Below, piece by piece: positions 36,401-49,191 of a stretch of DNA of 64,000 nucleotides. The position numbers and the translations under genes are program-made. This DNA comes from Camarhynchus parvulus. Lineage: Eukaryota; Chordata; Aves; Passeriformes; Thraupidae. The DNA is taken from NCBI RefSeq assembly GCF_901933205.1, contig NC_044601.1:32836352-32900351 (forward strand), written 5' to 3'. The notes beneath the pieces are model-generated. The model searched no databases. It was not told where the DNA came from and saw only the letters and a list, made by a program, of their open reading frames with translations. Every line of letters starts with the position of its first letter. Within the stretch, counting starts at the first letter, position 1.

Positions 36401-37584
36401 TTTGAAAAATCAGGTCACTTATGTAAGCAACTAATTGTTGCGGTAAGAGCCCAACTTCAGCACCTAGTTTTACAAGGACTCAATGTTGCTTTGCCTGGAC
36501 ACCTTTCAAAACTGGGCATCTGCCTTGCACTCTCTGCTGACCTGAGTGGAGCCCTATCTGCTGTTTAATTACCAGCAAAACTCCTCTGGCAGGCTGAGGT
36601 TCATCTCCTCTGCCTTTTTAACATGTGTCACGGAGGTGAGCAATCTGGGGCTGTGGGTTTGCATCTGCTCGCTGTGATTTGGAGGCAGTGGCTCCTCCAG
36701 GCTGCAGTGAGAGCTGCCTCAACCTAGGCCAGCTCCCTAGACCTCACTGACTGCCTCTGAGAGACCAGGGACCACCAGATTTCAGTTCCAGAGCCCCACT
36801 GAACCTCTGACATGAGAGAGGGAGCCCTTTAAAGTTTTGCCTCATTTAAAGATTAGTCCTGGAAACTCAAAGTCTTTACTGGCTTTATTCTGTTCAATTT
36901 AGAAAATTTAAAAAAAAAAATTGTGGAAAAATCCTGCAGAAAAAGACCCTGCTCTTGACTGCATTCCCTATGTGTCAGCAGGGATCAGCCTCCAGGTCTG
37001 CATGACATGCTGCTTGCTGAAGGGTGTGAAGCAAGTATGGGACAAAGAGTGCCATGAACTATTTCAGTGCTGAAATGAACTTTGTGTAGCAAACACAGGG
37101 AGGCTTAAGTTCGTTTGGTACCTAAGAGGGTAAGTTTGCAGAGTTCTTGTAAATCCCTATTGCACAACAAGCTTAGCATGACTGTCATCCTGAAGTAATA
37201 GATATTCCTCAATGTTGTGAAACTTAAATAGGTATCTTAGCTTGCCTTTCCACATCAGCAAGGATCAGTGCAGAGTATTTTCCTCTTTGTTCTTATGTTT
37301 TAAATAGTACACAACAAATGTAAGCAAGTTTCTTAACTCCTGGGTAGGGTCTGGTTTCCTAACTCCTGGTGCTGGGCCAAGTACTAATCTTGGGCACACA
37401 GCATACATAAATATGTATCTCAGCAGACATTTCCATATACACGGTGCTGCTTACAATTCACCCAAGATTACAATCTGACCTGACAGTAGAGGATACGAGA
37501 CAAACAAGTCATGCAAAGAAGCAGAGGCAGCAGTGGTGTTCCTCAGGCTGTGAGCCCCAAGTGCTGCTAGCAATAACAGGCCCC
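33421..37584. other. no gene seen
   Basis: Mostly AT-rich non-coding DNA. A more GC-balanced patch at 36.2-36.85 kb has many CTG/CAG words but no long frame, splice pair or CpG enrichment. No transposon was recognised. Confidence 0.6.
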
Positions 37585-37860
37585 GACTGATGGTTGGTAA
37601 TTTTCAGAAACAGTGTCTTTATGAAGTTCTGCTGGTATTATGAAACATTTGCATCCCTTTCATTACAGCACCTTCACAGCCTTCAGAAAGTAGGGCAGTC
37701 TGATGGGCAGCATTCAAAGAAATATGCACTGGGTGTAACGTCAGTACTGTCACTTTAAATTACCAAATTAGCTGTCATTGTTTAACTTAATTTAGCAGAG
37801 GCTGGGAATAGCTGATTGATTGTCAGCCCCACAGATTCAAGTCACAGGATTATGAGGTGC
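37585..37860. promoter_or_regulatory. candidate enhancer-like element with clustered developmental motifs
   Basis: A compact set of known transcription-factor words lies here. They are an octamer ATTTGCAT (37,647-37,654), a half-CRE ACGTCA (about 37,738-37,743), a homeodomain AATTAG (37,766-37,771), a MEIS/TGIF CTGTCA (37,772-37,777) overlapping a SOX-type CATTGT (37,776-37,781), and a PBX/HOX TGATTGAT directly followed by TGTCAG (37,813-37,826). No repeat or coding frame explains the block. Function is inferred; conservation would have to be tested by alignment. Confidence 0.3.
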
Positions 37861-40419
37861 TTCATATGCTGGGTCTGAGATACAGCCAGAGATGGCTAAC
37901 AGCTCTGGTGCAAACACTGGCATAAGTACAGCAGATCCAGTGATCTTTCTGCCGAAGGGAGCATTGGATCAGCTCACTGAAGCAGCACGGGGGCTAATCC
38001 ACCATCTGTCTGAGCTGCTCGCTGGCCAGCCCTGCAGGTCCTGAGAGCAAAATGGGTTATGAGCAGGAGCAAGTGAAAAATGCTGGAGAGAGGACAAGAA
38101 GTAGGAGATCATTTGAAGTAACCTCCCCATTGCATTCAGCTGGCTGTGGTGTGAAGCTGCACATCAAGCAAAGCATGTGGAGCCAAATAGCCTCCCTGTT
38201 TCTTCTGCACAAACCCCTTCCCGTTTGTGAGGTGTACTCTTATCTATAGGTAGGAGCGCTGCACCTTTCTAATCTAGATCCCATGTTTTGAGTAGAATAT
38301 TACTTCTAATTGTTTGAGATTGTTATTTCTGTTATTACACACTAAAAAAGGCATTGTTTTTGCAGTGCTGTTCTTTACTCAGTAGACTAATATGCCAGCA
38401 TGGAAGAAAGGAGGCAATAAATTATGTAGGATTTGTCCAGTGAGCCCTATAGGTTGAATCACATTTGTTGGTGTTTTGATATAAAGTTAAAATACAAATT
38501 AAAGTATCATTAAAGTACAAGTTGATCCCTGTGGTTTCTGGGTAGCTGTTGGTAAGAAACTATCCTATGTTAACATCTTAAAATCTTAAGATTTAGGAGT
38601 TAAAATCTGGTATTAATATAGCTGTTCACCTTTTTCCTTTCCCATCCCAAAACACAACCTCATCCAGGTTTTACTGACTGTTTTACAATGTTGCAGTCTG
38701 TTCTTTGATGGAGAGTTGTGGATGAATTTTGTTCACAGGAATGAAGACAGAAATGTGTTTTTATGCTTTCTGATAAATGCAGACATAAGCCTACACCCCC
38801 TTCCTTTTCTTTTTCATGGAACATACTATCATTTTGAGATGACGCAGAAGTGCATCATCACAGAATATCGTGACTTGTTAGGACAGGCATCGCATCTAGC
38901 TTTGTTTTAATGTCTGAGCTACAACTGAAATGAAACTTAAAAGCTGCCATACTGATGGTAGCTAGCAAATATTACTGGTAGTCAAAGTTACAGATAGAAA
39001 GCTGGCAAGGAAAATCATTTACCTACTCAATATCAAAGAGTTGTGCCTGTGCCAGCAGCAGTGAGACAGTGCCAGAGCAAATGTGTTGCAGTAACATTAC
39101 ACATTGCCTTTCTGTGCAAAAATACTGGACCAAATTCAGCCTTTGGTGTAAGCAAAGGTGGTTCCATGAACATTTTTGGTGCCATGCCTACCTCTTTATA
39201 CTCATGTGGCCCACAATTATATGTATAAATTACATTAAGTGATTAAGAGGAATTTGCTTAAACAGCTGCAAACAAAGGAAATACAGTTCTAGGGCCAGTG
39301 GCATAACTTTAACTCACATTGCTGGGGCTGGGGTGTTAAGGGACAAGATTTGACAGGCTAGACTCCAAACAAGAAAGAAAGAAAGGTCAGAGCAGCACAC
39401 ACAATGTGGAATGGGGCCCTTTTTCAAGCCAAAGTCGCCCCTCAAGTGCCAGGTTATGGGGGAAGCTCCTGGTTTCTTTCGGCTGATATTTCCTTTCCCA
39501 GTATTAGCCAGAAGGGTGATCATACACAACTTCTCAAAACATGCTGCCAAGCATAAGTGACCTCTAGGCCTCCTTCTCCGTAAATAGCTGCTCTCACCCT
39601 TTCTGCCTGAGTCTGATGGGCTACAGGCTCTTCCCTTGTAGCTGTGTGCTGCTGCATGATGCCACTGCCCTCTATGCTGTTTATTTCCAGCCTTATTTTG
39701 TACCAGCGGGGCTTCAAACTGGTTAAACCTGAATGCAAACTTTCTCTAATGAATATTGCTGGTATGTGGGCAATAACCCTGAATAATTTCATTAATTAAT
39801 TATATGCCAGTAACTTTTTTTAAAGGGCATATGATTTACACTTTAGGCAGTTGAACATGTAATTACATGCTAAGGATGTGTGCTATTTTGCTGTCATGAA
39901 CTCTGTGGATGCAAGTCAAAATGTACATTATAAAAGCAGGTGATCCAATTTACACTAGATCTACAACTCTTTCTGGAGACTCTGGAGCATTAAGACACGT
40001 GTTTTGATAAAGGCTGTTTCTGTGTCCAACATAAATACATTTTTCCTGTATTTTCCACTCTATTCTAGAAGAAGGCCATTCCACATGCTACAAAAAAAGG
40101 CATGTATTTCCTGTCCATATACGAGTTCACTGCAAAGACAGCATATTAATAAGAAAGAATTACTTTTAAATTGTAGAAATATTTGATGCTACTGCAGCCA
40201 TTGGTATTGTAAGACTAACATATTTGTTTATTGCAGGCTGCCACTACTTGTCACGGTTGAGGTAGTTTTGATGACCTTACTGTGAATTTCTATTAGTATA
40301 AATTGAACTTTGAATTGTAAGGGGTTTTAATGTTTGTTTTGGGGATAATTGTAGTATTCCTGCAATGGTTATTTTCTCCACATTTTTAGTCTATACTCTC
40401 TGTCCTAATGTTGCTGTTA
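37861..40419. other. no gene seen
   Basis: Non-coding. Antisense frames of 78 and 90 codons (39.3-39.8 kb) lack any known motif. No transposon was recognised. Confidence 0.6.
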
Positions 40420-40640
40420 ATATAGTCTTGGCCTGGGAATACTATACAGTAGGTATAATGTAGTAAGCAGTTGACAGCTTTGCATTAAGATAATATATTG
40501 TTGTTTGATGTCTGCACTGAGAGAGCTAATGGCAGCGCTGGAGCTGGAATTGTTAATACTACACTGAGCACACCTTGGGTATGTATTTGCACAGCAAGTG
40601 CCAAAATGTGTTGATATTGGCCTTTCAAATTAATGAAGAG
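40420..40640. promoter_or_regulatory. candidate conserved non-coding element
   Basis: Repeat-free, with TTTGCATTAAGATAA, TTGTTTGAT (forkhead/SOX-like) and a GGCAGCGCTGGAGCTGG phrase close together. Enhancer-like texture only, with no coding frame. Weak call. Confidence 0.15.
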
Positions 40641-42372
40641 CCAGAAGAAGGAACACAGTGAAAATTAATGCAGCAAAGGAAAAAGTACTAAGAGAAAGAG
40701 CGTTGCCTGAGACCTAGGCTTTGTGAGATGTTCTAGAGAGCACCAAGGGGAGCAACTGAAGTAGCAGACAGTCTCTGCACTAGTTGAAGAAAATCTGTGC
40801 TGCATTCATCTTACTTTATTTCATTATTCTAGAGAATGTGTTGTAAGACATTCAGTTCATGCTGCCAGTAATAATTTCTACTGGGGTGTTATCATCACTC
40901 TGGCATCCTCTCAGACAAGCTTCCCATCTAGGTCAGAGTGTGATGCCCTTGCTCACTGAGGAGTGTATCAGAGCCTGGTCCCTCATCAAACCTGCAAGCA
41001 GTTGGAAGCCCAATATGACATTTTACTAGTGTGCCTTAGTTCATCTGCAACAAGCGCTCAGCCACTCACTACAGCTGACCTGTACTCTTCTACCCTTTCT
41101 TTAACTTAAGGGAGAAAGTGTAATGAAACACAACTCAGGAAACTGCATCTTTTTAAGGATGCAGTTCCTGGACACTTAATGATCTTGCCAATCAATAGAT
41201 CCTGCTCCAAAACAGAACAGCTGGTTAGCTGTTCATCTATTTTACAGTTAGATTACAGAGGGGCTTAAAAAGTTACTTTTAAACCATTCTAGGCTTCATT
41301 CTGTCCTGCTTTGTCATGCTGCCTCTCAGAGTAAGGAACTAAGCTCATGGTGCAGGACGTGACTTCATCCTTGAGCAGGTTATATGATGCATAGCTTTTT
41401 GTAAGACTCCATTCTAATGTGCATGATGTTTCCAAGCGATGAAATCTATGGATTGAAGAGAATTGTCCTGAATTTAGTTTCTTGCAGTCAACCCAAACCT
41501 CAAAGAATCTCTGACTCTTAACTCCTTACAATGTACTCTAGGACTAAGGGAAGAACCCAGAAAATCCTGAAGTCCAAGTTTTGCACTCCTAAACATTGTT
41601 GTACTCAGAAGGTCATTCTCCACCAGACAGTGGCATGACTTTCTCCACCCTTTCCTCTGCAGAAAGAATACAAGAGGACTATGCAACGCCTTCTTAGTTT
41701 ACCATTCCAAAGCCACGTCAAAGAAAAAAGTGTAAATGTCAGCATCACGACATACACTCCTCTGATATAAATATTGCATTAGAGAAGTGAATTTGCATGT
41801 GAAGTCTACTAACACTGAGTGGATGAGCCCTGACTTTTTAGGAACTGGGTGGAGTGGAGCAAATGAAATAATGTGTGCCTGCCTACTGGTGGCTACCAAA
41901 TCTCAGCTATCATTTTCACAGAGGGAACTTCCCAAGCACCCCCTAGTAATTCTCTAGGGAAAGTTACTAGTGTTGTCTTAGAAGACTAAATACCTGGAAG
42001 CATGGTTGGTTATAATCTTTTGACTGAAGTTTACCGGCACAAATCTCAGCTGGATCTGTAGAATTAAATGTGCTCATATGTAATTGATGTTTTGTGGCTG
42101 CTCTAAGGCACATGATTTTGGGGCAGGATTTGAGAGGCCAAGACTCTCAGTGGCAGTTCCTAGAAACAAGTTTCTTGCCACCATTTTTAGTTGCTAGAAG
42201 ATGCCGTATAAGTTTGTCAGTCATATGTAAGGAACTACAGAACATGAGTGGCTATAAAAACCTCCACCAATTTTTACACGCTCAGTAGTTAAGCTGAGGG
42301 TTTTGTGCAGCAAGGCTGCTTTCCACCCCCACAGTACTAGAGTGCAGGCTTTCAAAAAAGGAAGTTGGTTAT
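40641..42372. other. no gene seen
   Basis: AT-rich non-coding DNA with scattered short frames and no recognised repeat. Confidence 0.6.
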
Positions 42373-42391
42373 ATGCAAATTACATGCAAAT
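42373..42391 (+). promoter_or_regulatory. tandem POU octamer sites, one helical turn apart
   Basis: Two perfect ATGCAAAT octamers lie at 42,373-42,380 and 42,384-42,391 in the same orientation, 11 bases start to start. ATGCAAAT is the classical binding word of OCT/POU factors. Same-face spacing would allow co-operative binding. Site function is inferred from sequence alone. Confidence 0.4.
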
Positions 42392-45300
42392 ACCTAATAA
42401 GCTTGTTAAATAATTGGCATAGAATATCACACATGGTGCAGCATCAAACTTGGCAGCTACAATCATCCCTACTGTACTGCTAGTACTTCACTGGTGCTAA
42501 ACTGGTTTGTACCAGCTGAGGATCTGGCCCACATAGCATATGGAATTTCCTGGATAAGTTACTACTCCCTGTCATACTTAATCACTGATAAATACAGGCC
42601 AGATTTATATTGTTATGTATATGCTGAATCTGTGGCATGATCTTTCTCATTTCTGCCGTCAGTTCGAGCAGTCCATTAAAACACTCATTGCAAACGACTG
42701 TGTGCTGGAATCAGAGCTGATCACATGCTGGCATTTAGTTTTCTTGATAAAGAATAGAGGAAATAACATAAACAAGTATGCTTGATTACTTTCCCACCCC
42801 CGTTCATCCATTTCTGAATCATGTTGGATTAACAACACATTTGAGACAAAGATGCTGAATTTTATTAGCATTGCTTGCTCACTGATGTCATTATTAAATG
42901 CTACATTATTAGCTACTCGGGTATAGTATATATTTTTCCTGTACCATTTCTCAAAAAATAAGTAAAAGCCAAATTGTTTTGAAACCAGTGCTGACTTTAG
43001 GCAGCAGATGTTCATCTAGCCACGCATGTAGATGATTTCATAGATGGGGCGAGTGTGCTCACCAATCACACACACTGCTTTTTTTTCCCTCCAGCACTGA
43101 ATCATCATCTCTCCTTAACTGTTTTTTATTGTTGGTGGGGTTTTTTTACTGGAGAAAGTAGAGCACTGTGCAAACAGTCATGACCTTTCCCGTCTTTAGC
43201 CAACATTTTTTAATGCCCCAATTCCAGGCTGACCTCCTTTTCCAGAGCTATCTTTGGAACTCAAATAATACTATGAAAATACATTTGTCAGCTCACGATG
43301 AGTGCTTTAATGGTGATGTTCTTTCACTGCTTATCTTCCCCCTGCTGTTCATATTATGGCAATTTTATTTTTATGAACACAGAAAATGGTAAAAGAAAAT
43401 CCAATTTATTTCCTTAAATTTACCTCTCTTTTGAAGTAATTTCTGAGGGCTGCACTTTATATGTGCTTAAAACTAGAGAACTTGTAAGACTACTTGAAGC
43501 TTTTGTTTGGTCTAAAGAGAAGAGTAGGAGTTACTTGCTTAGCTGTCACTATCTTAAGCAGCTTCAACAGCTCTTTGCCTCTAATCTGGCCTCAGAACTA
43601 ATACTAATACCACTTGGTCCACAAAAATCACCATCAGCAATATGGCTACATTTGAGACACAGACATCTAGAAATATTAAACTGCTTGTGGTGTGAAGGTC
43701 AAAGCTACTAGCAGACCCCTTGTTGCAGAGGTGGGAGAACACACTGTGTCTGACATCTTGTGATACTGGGCTATCACAAAACACAACTTTATGCGAACAT
43801 TTTTCAAGTTTCAAACCTAACCTCTGTCATCTCATGGTGCTTTCCCCTGCTAGAGTTGAAACAGCAGTGTGTAAAATTGGCAGTTTGTCATTGCAGGGGG
43901 TTCCTGAATCATGCACATCCTTACACCAGTGTCCTCCCACTGAAACTGGCTCTAGGATACTACTCACCAGCCAGGTTAGGTTTGTAGAAAGCACACTCAA
44001 CTGCAACAGGCTGCATACACTTGGAGCTCCTCTGTACAGATACCAATTTCTTTGCAGGTTTGTTGTAGGCCAAACAGAACCAGTGACGTTTGTGTATGCA
44101 TGCTTGGCCTAAGAACGGCTTGGTTTGGGCCGGGTGTGTCACCTGTGCAAACAGATGTAGAGATCTCTTAACAACCTCACAGTTGTTTCTTTACTCCACC
44201 TTTTTCCTTATTTTTCCTTATTTTTCTCTCCATCATGCCACTGCTTTTCAGTTTTTTCAACAATCAATTAGATCTTTTATTTAAACTTATATCAAACCCA
44301 CAATTAATGCAATGTAAAATAAAGTTTTTAATGTAAAACCAGTGTAATAATCCTTATTCTTCAAACACTTTGCTGAAGGTCAAGGAGGAAATATAATTGG
44401 AAGAGTGAAGAAGCTGAGCAAACTGATGAAGAGGCAAACTGGAGAGAGTGGCCTAAGTGACCCTTCAGGATTCAGTAACTCCACCTCAGTGGTGAGGACC
44501 ACAGACTGGCTTTTCCTAGCTGGGCATCTCCTTGCAGTGCCTAATACTGCCTGGAATGAGCCTTATTAAAATACAGATTTGTGCTGAGGCAGCTGCTTGC
44601 GACATGCCATCTTGCTGGGTGCCCGACGTGCCACATCCTACCCACAGTGTGGAACTGGGCAGGAAGCCATTCGACCCCAGCCCTGCACACCACTCATGCT
44701 CCGCATGCATCTTGGGCTTCAGGAAATAAAAGTCTTCTGGCTAGCTCTCCTTGCACATGCCAGTGTAGGCATCCTCATAAAATTGAGCCCAGCACAATGT
44801 TGAGCTTTGTCAGTGCAGTAACAACTGCGATACTGCTCAGTAACAGCAGCAAAATGCTTTGAAAGTGAATCCTGTATGATTTTAAGAAACATATGCCAGT
44901 CCTTGACAAAGATAAACCTTTTTCTTTGAGATTTTTTGCCAGTAATGTTCATTTGTGTTACTGCAGCTTCAGCAGCAAACACAGACGGCTGGTAATGACC
45001 TGATTTGTTTAAGTATCTTGCAAAAGGAAATAACAACTGTTGGCATCTGTGCATGAGTGATGATCAGATACTTAAACAGAGCCTGGAAATGGAAATACAC
45101 ACCTGATACTGCTCTAGAGAGCAAATAAAATTTTGAAATGGTCTTAAACCCATGTTATTCAAAACCACACATGTGCTCTATGAAGAGACAGGCTATAGAA
45201 ATATGGCAGACAAAGAATGTGCCAGGGAACACATGTTGCTGGCCCTAGGTACTATGGAAGTTTTTCTAGATACAAGTCAAAGCCTAATCTGCTTCACTCC

Positions 45301-46679
45301 TCAAACCAAGGACTGGATTTCCAGACACTGCAAAGTTTGATGTGAACCTGATAGGAAGCTGGATACTTGTAGCTCTCTTAAATTTGGAGCAGCATACAGA
45401 TATTTATATGATGACTGGACAAGCTTCATGTTTCTTGATGGTCCCTTTCCCTGAAAACCCTGCTGGTGAGCTATGACTACAACCATAGACATATCACCTG
45501 CTATTCATCAAAAAAATAAGTAGACATTGAATTTAGTATAAGGGGTATCAGATAGAAAAAGAAAGAAGCAAGAAAACTTGTTTCCTAAAAAGAAAGTACT
45601 AACACCAAATTGGCTCTGTTCCAAAGTCCAGCTGCAGTAAAAACACCACCAACTTACTAGCAGTGAAGTAACACTAATCAAGAACTATTTTATGGCTGTG
45701 CAACCCACAAAGCATTTGCTCTAGTGAGCCTGTAATAAAAGTCTTGGTGCTTCACAATGGGAAATTTGAGCTTACTCTGCTCTGCTGTGAAACACCTACC
45801 TGCTCAGCACATAGCCAGCAGTGAACACACATAATTTTCAGCTGGGAGATACATGATCCTGTGTGCAGAGTGTAGCCATTTCAAGCAGTAACATGGAGCA
45901 TTGCTGCTTGCTTTTAGCCAAGTTTGGGGGAGTAGAAAACACTCTGTGCTGGTGCAGTGGCCACTGCATAAATCCCCGTTAGAAGTAAAAGCATGAAAAC
46001 TGGCAGTATTACACGGACAAAATGTGTCTGAAGGTAGGCATGTAGAGTGCAGTTAAAGCCCCATCCAATTCACATAAAGTTAGCTTTCTTGGGCTTTATT
46101 TCACCATTATCTGCCCAGAAGTGTGCAAATCTCAAAAAATCGCATTTTGACTCTTTAGGTGTGAGGTGTTCTTGGAGTTAAACCTTTACATATGCTGTTG
46201 TATAGAGGAGCCTGCCCTCATTTCTTCCACTGAAAAGGTGAGATTGTTGCTCTGTAGAGGCCAGGAATCAAAGAAAAACTACTGAAAAGCATGAGAAGTG
46301 CTCTTCTGCACTCAGAAAGGGTGATAGTGAACTGAAGACTAGCAGAGCATGTTCCTGGAAACGGATGACCAATCACTGGGGTACCTGGGCATACCCTTGT
46401 CAAAAAGATTTGGATCTTCTGCAAAAAGGAAGATTTCTCCAATGTGTACTTCTGAGCCATTGGGTTCTGCAAAGAGGAGCATAAGACATTTCTTTCTCTC
46501 TTGCTGCTACATCCTGTGTGGAATAAGGTTCAGAAAAAAGGCTCCATAGGAACAGTCAGTTAAATATTCACTTGGTTGGTAGAGTCAGTGAGGGCAGAAG
46601 TGTCAACACTGGTAGTTTGTTTGGTTTGTTGCAGAAAACTGTTGTGTGAGAAACATCTCAGGCTTATTGATGAAAATAG
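42392..46679. other. no gene seen
   Basis: AT-rich non-coding DNA. Frames up to 130 codons (43,720-44,112 +, 42,659-43,015 -) show no domain. A short TTTTTCCTTA repeat lies near 44,200-44,225. No transposon was recognised. Confidence 0.6.
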
Positions 46680-46709
46680 ATTTATTTCTACTCATAAATA
46701 GAAATAAAT
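46680..46709. repeat. AT-rich perfect inverted repeat
   Basis: An 11-base arm ATTTATTTCTA (46,680-46,690) is followed, after 8 bases, by its exact reverse complement (46,699-46,709). It could extrude as a hairpin. No associated element was found. Confidence 0.85.
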
Positions 46710-49160
46710 ATTTATATTTGTAAATAGAGAAAGAAGGAAGGAGGTTGAACAGAATGGCAGAAAAAGTGGTTTTATGCTTCTGTTAATCTTCAAGCTGAAA
46801 TAAAATAATAATATAACAAATGATATTTCTACATCCAGTGATGTGGTTTATCACTAAAATTTGGAGGTTTTATTTTTTTCAGAATGACTGTGCCTAATTC
46901 TTTTCAAATTACAGAAGGATATTTAGGCAGCATTTATGATTGGAATAAACTGAGTCAATTTAAGTCATGAAACACATTTGTGAAAAGAGAACAGAATATA
47001 TCAGTTCCATACTAAGAAACTTTAACTGAAAACTAGATTATTGTGTCCCATTATCTGAGGTTAGGTGTTAACAATAAACACCTGCAGATCATGCTCAGCC
47101 ACTGTTTGGTGGCATATGGTTCTCCTGTACCATGTCTTTGATATTTTTATGCCAGGCTCCTCCTGCACTCTGAAGACTGGACTGGTTCTCACAGTCAGAT
47201 TCTGTCTTCTGTAGCTTACCCAAAATAGTGGCATTAGTCAATGTCATTCAGTCCAGCCCCATTAAGCTGTGCATCCAGTTTGCATCTGACATCTTTACTG
47301 ACTGCCCTAACTTCTGTTTATTCATTCTCCTGCTATGCCTCCTTCCTTGTTTTACTACGATCACTTTCCTACTTCTTCTAATTTATTATTTTATTATTTT
47401 AATTTTAATTTTATTTTCACTTTTACTTCTTATATTTTTATTTTTATTTTTGTAAGATTACTTCTTGGCTGTGTCATCTATGTGCAGGATTTCTTGACCC
47501 GTTTTCCCATTAGGTTCTTGATGCAGGCCATCAACCCACTGATCATATTAGTCCATACTATGATTGTTTATTTGAAAGCATGTTTCTATTAGAGTCACAA
47601 TCTGCACAGTGATCCCATGCATTTACTAGATACATCAATCTTTACACTTGTAGTTTCTCATATATCTAGCAACCTTATGCTGCTACCATTAGTCAAAAAA
47701 GCAAGTTTGTATTTTTCTATTAATGCCAAATATCAAGCTTAACATGTTCTTTAGCCCTTTAGTAAATTAAATTTCTTTTGAGTTATCAGAACCAACTATT
47801 CTCTTGATTTTAACATCCAAATGTGTTTCAAAATATTATTCCACACAGTTCCACTTCTTCTCTCTTAAACTTCCATTTATGACCATTTTCCTTCTTATGT
47901 AGTAGGGGCAAGGTTTATGTTGCTTGAAAATGTATTTTCCATCAACTGTGAAAGAATAAATGAAGAAGGTTTTGTGCCTGAAGATGTTCAGTCCATATTT
48001 TAAAAGTATGCATGCAAATGTGTGATTTTTAAAAGAAAGGACTGCAGAGAGTATTATATAGCAACATGCAGGAAATGAAATAGAAAGGTCAAAGAGCTAG
48101 CAATGCTTTCACATTGTATGGTAAATTTGGATTCTGCAACAAGAGATTAGCAAGAGCTGAAGAAAACAAAACCGAGAGGTAACCAGAGAAAAATTATCTC
48201 TTCATCAAAAAAATTGGTCTTTGATGAATTTGAAGTACAAGATAACACTTATGGACCACAGACAAAATATCATCTGTTAGTTAATATCAGTAGAGAAGAT
48301 GAGAAAGCCCTGAGTCTTCAGAAACAGGAGCAACTCTTTACCTTAAGAAAGCCTTTATAACAAATGTTTCCTTTCAGATATATATTTTAATTGTCAAACT
48401 AATAGCTTCCTCACTTTCCCGAGACAGAGATATTTGACCTCAAAAATAAGAGCCTGAAAATCCTTGGTCATGAAATCCATTAGGGAGTTTGTCACAGCTA
48501 TTGATATTACTTCTGAGTAATTCAGATGTTACTGACAACAAGTTAGCCATAGGCGACTGCAAATGTGGGAAATATTATTATGATTCAGTGGAACATTTCT
48601 GTTTCTTCTTCCTTCTAATCCCAGCAGAAGGATAATGTAATAGTGATGACTTTTTTGTTGATTTTTCCAATCATGGCAAACACAACCACTGAAGTAAAAT
48701 CCAAAGTGGTAGGAATGGAAGGGAAAGGAAAAATAAATGTTCCACAGCTAATTGGATAGGAATCTTTGAATCCTTGGATGTTCTTCAGATGGTCCAAACC
48801 CAAACACTGAAATCTGAAATTCCTCAGATTTCAGTAAACAAAATCTGTATGTGAACTTTGCGACTTGGCCCTGTCTTAGACTCAATCTATCTCATGACTC
48901 ACAGATGCACAAAAGGGCAGTAGAATCATTACATGCTCTATAATATCTTAAAATAAATGAATCAGTTAAACCAAAACCAAAAACAAGTATGACAGGCATA
49001 TACTCCTCTGGGTTTCCTGTGTGTCAAATCCCACTTTGAAATGAAGGGCCTGAGAATAAGTTCAGTTTGTCAGAGCAAGCAGAACCTTGTTGTTATTCTC
49101 AAAAAGACAGGGATGAAAACAAATAACATTGGCTTTTTAAATGTTTGCCAGTCACACTGA
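46710..49160. other. AT-rich DNA with low-complexity T/A tract, no gene seen
   Basis: Contains a T-rich, ATT/TTTA-type low-complexity tract at 47,378-47,452, which produces overlapping Leu/Phe-rich frames of no significance. Otherwise unremarkable non-coding DNA. Confidence 0.65.
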
Positions 49161-49191
49161 GGGTGAGGGAGGCAGGGGATGGGTGGGAGGG
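49161..49191 (+). repeat. canonical G-quadruplex motif
   Basis: Six runs of three or four G (49,161-163, 167-169, 175-178, 181-183, 185-187, 189-191) are separated by loops of 1 to 5 bases. This meets the standard G3+ N1-7 quadruplex rule with two spare G-runs. It stands alone in an AT-rich neighbourhood. Confidence 0.85.

Noticed and set aside
43720..44112. 130-codon + frame
   Set aside because: No known motif, three other frames overlap it, and there is no promoter, splice or composition change.
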